A stretch of DNA of 64,000 nucleotides, from contig CM076847.1 in NCBI GenBank assembly GCA_039519185.1, positions 19,837,251 to 19,901,250 on the forward strand, given 5' to 3'. Of this stretch, positions 55,130-64,000 are shown piece after piece. The notes under the pieces were generated by a model. That model made no database searches, had not been told where the DNA came from, and saw only the letters and a list, made by a program, of their open reading frames with translations. Each line of letters begins with the position of its first letter. Within the stretch, counting starts at the first letter, position 1. Both the position numbers and the translations under genes were made by a program. This stretch comes from Astragalus membranaceus. Taxonomy: Eukaryota; Streptophyta; Magnoliopsida; Fabales; Fabaceae.

Positions 55130-55731
55130 CCTACGACAGACATGGTGAAACACTTGAAGCCGTTGTACATCAAGGCTCACCTAAACGAGAAGCTCTTCAA
55201 TAGGGTTTTCGTGGATTGTGGGGCTGTGCTGAATATAATGCCCTTGGCTACCATGACCATGACCAGCTTCAAGGCTCACCTAAACGACAAGAATGCGAAG
55301 ACCTCATCCCTACCACCATGACCCTGACCAGCTTCATGGGCCACCCCTCTCATGCCCTGGGTGTGTTGGTGGCCGATGTTACTGTGGGATCGAAGGTAAC
55401 GCGGTCGACTTTCTTCGTTATAGAAGGAAAGAAACCGTATGCTACCATCCTGTGCAGGGACTGGATTCACAAAAGTGAATGCGTGCCCACAATGTTACAT
55501 CAGAAGCTGATGATATGGATTGGTGATACGTCAAAGATCGTGGAAGCCGATCTCAATCCTTTCCCTGCCAAAGTAAAGATGTTCGAGACAGTATTCTACT
55601 CCCCTCACATGCGCCCTATTGTTATACTAAGAAGCTATGAGAAGGGGGTGGACTCTTGCGAATGGACAAGAGAGGGGTTCAAACTCAAGATGTTGGCCGA
55701 TCCACGGCCCGATAACGAATCCGATGATTGA
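55130..55731 (+). pseudogene. Tat-type aspartic protease
   Basis: KPLYIKAHLNEKLFNRVFVD leads to the active-site region VDCGAVLNIMP, where D-G/S-G-A is normal; the Cys is a change. After a local duplication (FKAHLNDKN echoes IKAHLNEKL), frame 55216-55731 continues with VTVGSKVTRSTFFVIEGKKP and YATILCRDWIHKSECVPTML, typical of Tat/Ogre proteases. Confidence 0.78.
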
Positions 55732-56740
55732 TATCCCTTCTGAGTTACAAAACCTTCTAGACAGATTACACCTCTTCCTGGTAGAGTCCAGTATTGAAGA
55801 AGCCATGTTTGGTGCAGTATATGAGGAGGATGACCCCCAGGATGATTAGCACCCAAGGACATCAGATGACGTCGGAAAAAGACACTTGGCTGATCCTCCT
55901 TACATTGAGCCCATTCAGCGAAGAGTTTCCACGTTCGAAGCTCAATCCATTGGTGGGGGTCAATCTGGGAACTGAAATGGAACCAGGGATGACTAAGATT
56001 ACTGGGATCCTCAGCGTGCAACATAAGGATCAGGTGGTAGAGCTGATTAAGGAATACCGCTACTTCTTTGCATGGGATTACCATGAGATGCTAGGCTTGG
56101 ATAAGGAATTGGTAGAGCATCGGTTGCCTATCCAGGACGGACGCAAACCCCATAAACAGTCGCCGAGGAAGTTCAATTCTCAGCTGATGCTACAGATCAA
56201 AGCTAAGACAAAGCTGAGATAAAGAGGCTATTGGAGGCCGGGTTCATAAGAACCGCCAGGTATGTAGAATGGTTGTCAAATATAGTGCATGTTATTAAAA
56301 AGATGGCCAGGTGAGGGTCTACATTGATTACAGGAACCTGAACTTCTCCACTCCGAAAGATCAGTACGGTATGACAGTGGCCGACATGCTAGTCGACGCC
56401 GTGGCTAACAATGCCATCTTAACCTTCACGGATGGATATTCTGGGTATAACCAGATCTACGTGGCCGAGGCGGACACCCATAAGACTGTCTTCCAGTGCC
56501 CTGGTGCCCTAGGCATCTATGAGTGGTTGGTCATGCCTTTCGGCCTGAAGAATGCGGAAACTACTTATTAAAGGGAAATGAACGAAATATTCCATGACTT
56601 AATCGGCAAGAGTATGGAAGTATACATTGATGATGTGGTAGTCAAGTCCAAAAGTTTTGAGGCACACCTAACCGAATGAGACTTCACAAGCTCAAGATGA
56701 ATCCCACTAAATGTGCATTTGGTGTATCTGTGGGGAACTT
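55732..56740 (+). pseudogene. Tat-type reverse transcriptase, truncated
   Basis: 55794-56222 covers the RT entry (YRYFFAWDYHEMLGLDKELV, EHRLPIQDGRKPHKQSPRKF). 56290-56740 has the palm: VYIDYRNLNFSTPKDQYGM, GYSGYNQIYV, MPFGLKNAETTY, a TAA at 56569, then the catalytic VYIDDVVVKSK and NPTKCAFGVSVGNF. The frame breaks off near 56745, where unrelated LTR-like sequence begins. RNase H and integrase do not follow; such domains of this lineage lie at 39.8-41.0 kb. Confidence 0.85.
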
Positions 56741-58359
56741 CTAACCATTTTGACAAGTGGATAAGTTATCTGATCCATTGTGGATCTAATGTGTTTTCTT
56801 GAGTGAGCTAAAGTATAGGGCATAATCACTCTCAAACCCAAGAAGCTATCTGCTAAACAAAAGCATGTTCTAAAGAAAGGCTTTGAGGATATATCAGAAA
56901 ACATATCAAATGAAGTGACACAGTCTCATATGTCACGAAAAATCTCATATGAAAAAGCCTATGTACAAGAGACATAATTTCTGTCTCAATCAAGGAATGA
57001 ATGATGATCACTAGGATAACAGAAAAGTACATCAAATGCTTCTCAAAGCATGAGAAGATACATCTTCAGTAAGGAAGAAACCTTACAAGCATTTCCCTCA
57101 TGACAATGGAATTTAATGTGAAAAGCTCAGTGGACTTCAATAGTTTATCAAGCTGAGAAACTCTATTCAGTAAGAAGACAACCTTTAGTAGCTTGCAAAA
57201 GCTCAAATAAAGATCTTCCTATGACAATAACAGTTTCAGCCAGAAGCTTCTCAATGTGACAAGAAGAATACCTTATACCTAATATATGGAAAAAAAATTA
57301 TTCTCAAACTACATTGAGATATCCCCTAAAGTATCTTATGTTAAATGCAAGACATGTGCTCAAAAGCTCTTCATTCTTGAAGGGACAAAAGATGCAATAA
57401 AGAACTGTGCATGAAAGCCCATCAAGATTCAAACAGTTCAAATCTTTAGAAGATACATGTCTGCATGTAGGATGTGTTCAGAAGATATAGTCATCTAAGA
57501 TGAAATCCCTGAAACACTCAAATGAAATCAAAGGTATTGTGTCAAAGACACATTTAAATAAAGAGAAGTTAAGAAACTCAGAAGATCTTCATAAGGCATT
57601 CAGAAGACTCTTCATTGAGTTCAGAATACGAGTTCAGAAGACAGACAGAAAGGCATGACCAGAAGATATGTTCAAAAGATGCATCTCAAGCTATAAAGTA
57701 AAACTCTAGCACCAAGCTAATTTCTTCATTAATCAGTATATACATGGTATATATATTGTCCAGAAGATTGGTATTCAATTCTCAGAAGATGTTATCAAAG
57801 AACATGACGAAGTTCAGAAGCTACAAGCGATCAGAAGCTTCACTGTCCAGAAGCTAACGGAAACCAGCGTGACAGTGTACGGACTCTGCAAAGGCGCAGA
57901 AAAGTCAACTCGGTTAACTTGAGAAGCTCTCAACGGATAGTTCAAGCCTCGAGGAAGGATTTACAATGGATCTATTGGATGGAAACTCTATAAATATCAA
58001 AAAGATGATCACATTCAAATGTGTGAGAGTAGAGTACATCTGAAGGCAATTCTTCCCTTCATTTGGCTTCTATATAGCTTCTAAAAAGCCCCTCATCAAA
58101 CCTTCTAAATGTCTATGATCTCTCTAAACCATACTCTGTGTTCTTACACTTCAAAAGGGAATTTATTCTGAGTATGTAATAGCTTAGGAATGTATATATT
58201 GATACACATCATGTAATCACCCTAGCTAAGTGAGTTCCCAAACATAACACAAACACAAACTCATATGTTGTCCTTCTTAACAAGGAATTGGTTGCTAGAT
58301 TGTTAATGAAGATACCATTGGTTGCTGTATTGTGGGGGAAGAGGGCTAATACATTGTAT

Positions 58360-58450
58360 TAGAGGTTAAGTTGCTAGACTTGGAGAAAACTAGTGGTTAA
58401 GTTGCTAGAGCTTGGAAAGAACTTGTGGTTAAGTTGCTAGAGCTTGGACA
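58360..58450 (+). repeat. Three ~40-bp repeats (GTTAAGTTGCTAGA) in the SIRE-like LTR
   Basis: GTTAAGTTGCTAGACTTGGAG, GTTAAGTTGCTAGAGCTTGG and GTTAAGTTGCTAGAGCTTGG follow one another about 40 bases apart. Confidence 0.8.
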
Positions 58451-58898
58451 AAACTAGTGTGTCACTTGATAGAGCTGTGGAAGAAAACTATCAGTGTGTA
58501 GCCTGCGTTTGGCTTGTAATTATTTGGAAAATACTGGAAAAGCTCACTGGATGTGAGGAGTGGATGTAGCCCATGGCGAGCTGGATGAACCACTATAAAT
58601 CTGTGTGTGATTTACTGGTCTTCCTATAACTTACTACTCACAGCTAAACGTATCAAACATCAAAAGTGTGAGTAAGTCTGATAAATTAACTGCTCTTACT
58701 ACTCACAGCTAAATCTATTTCCACTCTATTGTAAGGATCATCTATTCAATACTATACTCATGACAAACTCTCTGACCTCAACCTCTATTCAATACTATAC
58801 ACCAATATCAAAAGTGTGAGTAAGTCTGAAACACATGGAAATACATTCTCATCATCTTCTCACACTCCTTATACTCAGTGTAAAAAGACCTTGCTTAC

Positions 58899-60133
58899 TG
58901 TTGTGCGAAAAGTAGTTTTGCAAGTGTACACAATCGCAATAAGTAATATATTGATAAGTAGATATCGTACCCACAGGGATTGATGTTAATTTTAAAGTTT
59001 AATTAGTTAACACTCTAGTGAAGTAAGCAAAATAATAACAATGTGTTTTTGAACATAAAAAGTAAGGAAGTTGTGTGAAAACAGTAAAGAAGTTCAAGTA
59101 TTTGGTAAAATGAGTTGGACTGCTCTTTGCTAAGTAAATCCTTTAAATTAAAGCGCTATACCATTGGATGCTATAGCGCTAAGTGCTGTAGCATATGATG
59201 TTGTGCCTTTCAGTCACTGACGCCAGGGTTTGTTACCTGACTCTTATTTCTATGTTCTAAATAAGTTCACCTTGCGAACTATTGCTCCCCTATGTTTAGA
59301 GTTAAGCAAAAGTTGTTTAAATGTCTTTAAACAACCTTTCATTCATATCAACCTTTGAGTTAGAATCGTAGACCATGTCTGTACCTACGAATGTACCCAT
59401 TTCAGTTGGCCAATCCCAAAATAAGTTTGAAAGCATTAACGCACAAGATTGAAACAAAAACATCACAATATTATATTAACAACACTAAAAATTCATTACA
59501 AAGTTCCAAGCAATACAACTACTAAGTGTTTAGCTCATGATGAGCATCATCAACACAATACAAACTACAATGTTCATATCACTGAAAACAACAAGCAGAG
59601 TCACAGATGCAAAAGATACAAAACGTGACTTCCTATTCATAAACGGCTGATGACGCTATAGCACAGCTTCACAGTGTAGGGAATTGATGTTTACATGAAA
59701 AATAAAAGCTTGATATGGAGGATTGATGGAGGAAAATGGTGTCAAGTTTTTCTCCCTAAAAACTCTCCAAGTCTCGAATGAATGAGTTGTGGAAGAAGAA
59801 GGGAGATATATTTCTTTATTCTTCAAAAAGTAGCTTTTCTAAATGAGGCTCTGATTTGACATAAAGAGTGAGGCTCCAAAATGTAACTTTTCTTTTTGAT
59901 CTCCAGCTGGCCCACCGTCATATAGCCCTATAGCGCTTCACGCTGTAACACTGAACAAAGGCATTAAAATCTTCACAAAGGCACCATATGAGCCAAATGA
60001 TAACAAATTAGCTCCTAACCCTTCTTTTTTCTAAATAACTAATATTTACTAAATAAAGCAGAAATATTACTTGAGAACTTGCATTAATTTAAGTAATAAG
60101 AGCATAAATAACTCATATAAATATGAGTTATCA
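58899..60133 (-). mobile_element. Solo LTR (1235 bp) inside the SIRE-like LTR
   Basis: Minus strand starts TGATAACTCATA and ends TTTTCGCACAACA. Flanks are CTTAC (58894-58898) and GTTAC (60134-60138), a 5-bp duplication with one mismatch. The LTR 3' end shows the CCCACAGGGATTG...GCAAGTGTAC signature seen also in the nested element at 8664. There is no internal region or second LTR, so unequal recombination probably removed them. A perfect 9-bp inverted repeat (AGCGCTATA/TATAGCGCT) is at 59152-59180. Confidence 0.82.
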
Positions 60134-60287
60134 GTTACCCCTTGTTATCATTCTGTCTTCTTTACACATTCTAGTCACTAAGAAAATATTCAATCATTTA
60201 TGCACATGTCTTAGTACTTTGACCTTCATCTCTGACATTCACCATTATGCATTCCTCTGAATGATAAGCTCAGAAGATGCAAATCAT

Positions 60288-60340
60288 CTTCTAGCTCAGA
60301 AGATGCAAATCATCTTCTGACTATGCTTCCAAATTGTTTA
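60288..60340. repeat. Tandem hairpin AGAAGATG-CAAAT-CATCTTCT
   Basis: The 21-bp inverted repeat (8-bp arms, 5-base loop) occurs twice in direct succession within the SIRE-like LTR. Confidence 0.92.
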
Positions 60341-60460
60341 TAAGTGTATGATATTATTATCACTTACTGACATTAGTTGATCATTATTAAAAGTTTTAAA
60401 AGTGTCACAATTCAAAGCCATCCTTTCCCGTGACTCCAGTTGACTTTTATTCACTTTAAT

Positions 60461-60472
60461 TGGTATCAGAGC
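60461..60472 (+). promoter_or_regulatory. Primer-binding site for initiator tRNA-Met (SIRE-like element)
   Basis: TGGTATCAGAGC lies seven bases after the putative LTR end TTATTCA. Confidence 0.85.
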
Positions 60473-62440
60473 AGGGGCTCTTAAGGTTAAAACACACTTA
60501 ACAGTGTGAAGAGAAAAAGTTTCTGGATAAGGTGATGATCAACCATATGTGAAAAATTGTTTAGAAGGAACCACTGTTGATCTGAATGAACTCTAGAATG
60601 GAAAAAAAACAAACAAGATAAAAATGAGATGAGCAAGTTACTAAGAAAAATTACAGAAGCACAAAAAGGGAAAGTCTCAAAAGGCAAGAACTCAACATGA
60701 ATGAACATTGGAAAGTCAGAAGTACTCCTTCCTACAACCTATCTAAAGGCTTCCAATACATACAACTTGCAAAGATGGAATTTCAGAAGAAACCGGTAAG
60801 GCAAATAAGGTAAAAGCTTAATATTTTACATTGAAATGCTAATATTTGTTATTTGGTTGTCTTTCATGTTTATCCATACGTAAAATCGAAATTAAAAGGG
60901 GTTGGGAACTAAGTACATGTGATTTTTGCTTAAAATGCTACATGTCTAAAACTAACAGTTTCTGAAAAATAATTTTTATGTCTAGATGTTTCTGCTTTCA
61001 TATTTTTTTAGCAAAATCTTTAAGGCAAAATCACATGTATCTTATGCACATTAAAATAGTTTTCATATGAACAGTGGATAAACTTCATGATACACTTTTT
61101 AAATATTGGTAGATACTGACTTTCATGTGATTGTAAAAATGGCTTACATCTTTAGATTGCATGCATCAACTAGTCTCTTCTGATTTTGATTTAAAGTTCT
61201 ACGTGTGTTAATTATTTTGAAATGTGCTAGGCATCCTATTTTGAATCAGGCCCAAAAACTGTCTTCTAAGTGGTCAACTCATTCATTTGAAAAGGAAATT
61301 GAAAGTTTGATATTTGAGTTGTATGAAATCTTAGAAATGATTATGATCATTATGCTTAAAGGTTTTTAAAGTGGTTAAAATTTGAAACAAAAAGAGTATA
61401 TGCAGACATATATAATGTATCTTCATGTTATATCATTTTGATTGAGTGCATATAATAGTATCACACTGATCTTGAGAAGAGGTACACTAAAAATTCAAGG
61501 ACCCAATAAGTTTTGGGGACCAAAATTATCTGTTCTTCTCTTGAAGGATTACCAATCAAATGCCATGAACAAAGTAAGCTCAATTTGAAAAAATGTGATG
61601 AAAGGAAATGCAAGATCATCTAGAAGAAATGATCAATGAGGTTGCTAGTGGCAAGGAGAAATAAGCTGAACAGAAAGAAGTGAAATGATTCATGAGTTGA
61701 CATCAACTCAAACTAAGACAATACAAAGGAATATCTTCACTCAGAAGATATATGTTGATCTAGCTAAGGATGCATGTGTGCAGTCACCATCCTACATCAA
61801 GTCATTTCTATCAAAGTTCAATCCTCCTAGAAAAGATGTTGATTTTAATCTTCTAAAAAGATTACTGATCACCATTACAAGATAATTATGATCTACAAAG
61901 CAACACTCAAGAAAATGCATTATCCAATGTCAAAGAGAAGGCAACTAAGATACATCCTCTGACATCATTCTAATAACCTCAAAGGAAATGCTGAATTGAA
62001 AGACATCATTCAAAAGCATTAAGGATATTCTTCATCACAACATCCTGGTAGTAAGAAAAACTACTAAAAGAGTTATATTCAATCTCAAATTTTATCTAAA
62101 GCTTAAAATGATATATCTGAGTCTTCTGACTACATGACATGATACTATAGATTGATTAGTCTTGAATGTATAAATGCATGCTTAGATGATTGTTGCAATA
62201 TATGCTTTAATGCTTAATTGTATGCATCACACTTTACTCTGAACTTGAATATGTTTGTGCCTGGTTCTAAACAAAATATGTTTTGCACAATCTCTAGTTC
62301 AAATCATTCTTATGATAATATGCTGATCATGAACAAGTTTGCGATTTGTGGTGATAGTTAAAATGTTGTATGATGCTTTGTGCTTTATAAACACAAGCTA
62401 AGCTCTTATTTAAAATGAATTTTTCCTTAGATAGTATTAA
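60473..62440 (+). mobile_element. Degenerate region after the SIRE-like primer site
   Basis: AT-rich. No gag or protease motif is recognised; a 66-codon frame at 61685-61885 is unassigned. It may be leader and decayed internal sequence. Confidence 0.4.
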
Positions 62441-62660
62441 GGAAAAATTCTAGGATAATTCATATATATGGTTTATTACTCTTAGATAGTATCAAAACAC
62501 TAAACGCATTGCTTGAAGGAAACCTGTTGAATCTATCTGATGTTCCAAACCCCTCCATAATTCTAGGATAATTCATATATATGGTTTATTACTCTAAGTA
62601 ATGTCACTAGGCTTTTAGTTCTCACTGATGTTCTATATATATGAATTATCCTAGAATCTG
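62441..62660. repeat. Direct and inverted repeats of ATTCTAGGATAATTCATATA
   Basis: The word occurs in direct orientation at 62448 and 62562, extended by TGGTTTATTACTCT. It occurs in inverted orientation (TATATATGAATTATCCTAGA) at 62634-62656. The last two could fold into a hairpin of about 22 bp with a ~48-base loop. Confidence 0.85.
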
Positions 62661-62664
62661 TTTT

Positions 62665-63284
62665 TTAAGACAGATTCTGATCTAAGCCTGAGAGGCTACT
62701 GTGATTCTGACTGGGGTGCCTGCCCAGACACCAGGAGGTCAACAAGTGGATTCTGCTTCTTCCTTGGGACATCTCTTATCTCATGGAAAAGCAAGAAACA
62801 GAGTGTTGTAGCTCGCTCATCCTCTGAGGCAGAGTACAGGGCTTTAGCTCTAGCAACATGTGAGGCACAATGGTTGCTATACCTACTCCAAGATCTCCAA
62901 ATTCAACATGATTCCCCTGCTGTTATCTTCTGTGACAATAAATCAGCCTTAAACATAGCTGCAAATCCTGTCTTTCACGAGAGAACCAAGCACATTGAGA
63001 TAGATTGCCATGTTGTAAGAGACAAGATAAGAAGTGGAATGCTGCATCTGCTTCCAATACCTTCCAGAGAACAGGTTGCTGATATCCTAACAAAGGCACT
63101 TAGTCCTGGCCCCTTCTCTGCTCTACAATCTAAGCTTGGAATGATTGACATCCATTCCAGCTTAAGGGAGGATGTTACAAGTCAATATCCAATTGCTGAC
63201 AAGGCTGCCAACTCAGCAGAGTTAAATCTACAAAGTCAACAAGGAAACCAAAGTAAAGCTGAAGTATTCTCTTCAGCTCATTAA
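62665..63284 (+). pseudogene. Ty1/copia RNase H and pol C-terminus
   Basis: In one frame: GYCDSDWGACPDTRRSTSGF, SWKSKKQSVVARSSSEAEYR, CDNKSALNIAANPVFHERTK, HIEIDCHVVRDKI, then ADILTKAL and LGMIDIHSSLRED. These are the RNase H catalytic D, E and D positions and the usual copia pol ending. RT and upstream parts are missing; the sequence starts just right of an inverted repeat. The ORF continues past the likely polypurine tract into the LTR. Confidence 0.9.
63161..63172 (+). promoter_or_regulatory. Copia polypurine tract
   Basis: TTAAGGGAGGA just before TGTTACAAGTC (63173), the probable LTR start. Confidence 0.6.
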
Positions 63285-63568
63285 CTGCATTGATGTATTA
63301 TTTCTTTTCTTCTAGTTTAGGGGTTTCCCTTTGCCCCCTTAGGATCCATATCTATTCATAGCTTTGCTTTAAGTTTGTTAGAAGTTGGTTTTGAGTTTGT
63401 TAGTTTGTTAGTCGAATAACAATGTATATATATCTCTCTCTGTTGTAACCATTTTTCAGTGAATGCGAATCAGTTTTTTCTCTAGTATTGCTCAATCTCT
63501 CTAAGCTCCAATGGATCTGAGCTTTGAGTTTTTTCAATGTCACAAATTCTCTGAAAAGAAAATCAACA
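63173..63568 (+). repeat. Probable 3' LTR of the copia element (3' end uncertain)
   Basis: Starts TGTTACAAGTC. It has a TATATATATCTCTC promoter-like box near 63425. A CA-ending boundary could be at AAATCAACA near 63568 but is not proven. Confidence 0.45.
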
Positions 63569-63572
63569 GATA

Positions 63573-64000
63573 ATGCTGTTGATGAAGAGTTCTTTAAAAA
63601 CATTGTCTCTAAAAAGGTTCTTGCTCGACCAGATCCAACAACGTGGTGAGATTCGCAAGATTCAGGGCCCCATGTGGTTTCTCCAGCTTTGGGCAAATAT
63701 TTACTTTCCCCACATTCTTTCCAAGGGACTTGAAACACCCCCCTCTCGCACAAGCAGAATCTTGGGGTCTCGACTGTCGAAGACTCCTCATCACTGTCTA
63801 ACCTCGGCCGAGTTCATCAAAACCTTACTCCACATGGACTCGGCTGAAATGACCTGGTGTCCTGTGCTAGAACACTCTGGTACCTGAGTCAAGCTTATCT
63901 CCGTCGGAACGTGCCGCCGTCCGCAACAACTGGCGCTCTATGCTTGCGGCTAGGGATTTGTTGACTGGCTATCGTGGCACTTCCTGTTACAGTGATGTGT
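63573..64000 (+). pseudogene. Plant mobile domain (PMD) protein fragment, runs off the window
   Basis: Frame 63573-63887 reads GEIRKIQGPMWFLQLWANIY and FIKTLLHMDSAEMTWCP. A second frame from 63889 continues with SSLSPSERAAVRNNWRSMLA and ARDLLTGYRGTSCYSDV. The phrases match the aminotransferase-like plant mobile domain family, which occurs in MAIL1-type nuclear proteins and in transposons. A frameshift (or an unrecognised intron) lies near 63886. The rest is outside the window. Confidence 0.65.

Larger units (their letters stand above)
56745..60453 (+). mobile_element. SIRE/Maximus-like copia LTR, interrupted by a solo LTR
   Basis: AGAAGAT/CAGAAG words recur throughout, with GGTTAAGTTGCTAGAGCTTGG repeats at 58360-58450 and GAACCACTATAAATC near 58589. 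The end TTATTCA at 60453 is followed by an initiator-Met primer site, consistent with SIRE-type LTRs. It is cut at 58899-60133. The 5' boundary near 56745 is not certain. No intact coding region follows. Confidence 0.6.

Overview
This window is a repeat-dense stretch of a plant nuclear genome. The evidence is LTR retrotransposons of several plant-specific lineages (chromovirus/Tekay-like, Tat/Ogre-like, Athila-like and SIRE-like), CACTA and hAT DNA transposons, tRNA-headed SINEs, GT-AG introns, and fragments of plant genes (NOL/NYC1, MLO, CAT, STP). A eudicot is most likely. A legume fits the Ogre/SIRE/Athila mixture, but this is inference. There are no bacterial-style operons or CRISPR arrays. 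Only one protein-coding gene looks intact: a single C2H2 zinc-finger/EAR regulator at 26.8-27.5 kb, minus strand.

Layout. 1-4.7 kb: Ogre-like LTR material, with two copies of one LTR segment around a non-coding leader and a tRNA-Arg-like primer site. It abuts a scrap of a hexose transporter (STP) exon. 4.9-19.1 kb: a complete Ty3/gypsy chromovirus with 2.6-kb LTRs, initiator-Met primer site, gag, protease, RT, RNase H, integrase and chromodomain. It is disabled by a frameshift, an in-frame TAG and a 4.5-kb minus-strand LTR element in its gag-protease ORF. 19.2-20.1 kb: a copia pol remnant. 20.2-22.2 kb: a small unrecognised spliced-looking gene and the right end of a CACTA-like transposon. 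22.2-26.7 kb: AT-rich DNA with one MITE and a coding-like relic.

27.9-34.3 kb is the most interesting part. A CACTA transposon (28260-34182, TSD TAG) carries exon-intron fragments of at least three unrelated host genes, all on the + strand: chlorophyll b reductase NOL, a cationic amino acid transporter, and MLO. One or two further unidentified exons follow. The element sits inside an older SINE whose own 10-bp TSD can still be read on both sides. 34.3-39.4 kb: gene-free AT-rich DNA with long (TA)n and (ATAAT)n microsatellites.

39.4-56.7 kb: fragments of Tat-type Ty3 elements. RNase H-integrase-LTR lies to the left and primer site-gag-protease-RT to the right of an Athila-like minus-strand element (42388-51789). 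The right-hand gag is cut by a hAT-type MITE with a perfect 8-bp TSD. 56.7-60.5 kb: a SIRE-like LTR interrupted by a solo LTR. 62.6-63.5 kb: copia RNase H and the start of an LTR. 63.6-64.0 kb: a plant mobile domain (PMD) relic running off the edge.

The window records several rounds of nested insertion, whose order can be read from target-site duplications. A recurring structural theme is dense clusters of short inverted-repeat words inside the LTRs of at least four unrelated families.
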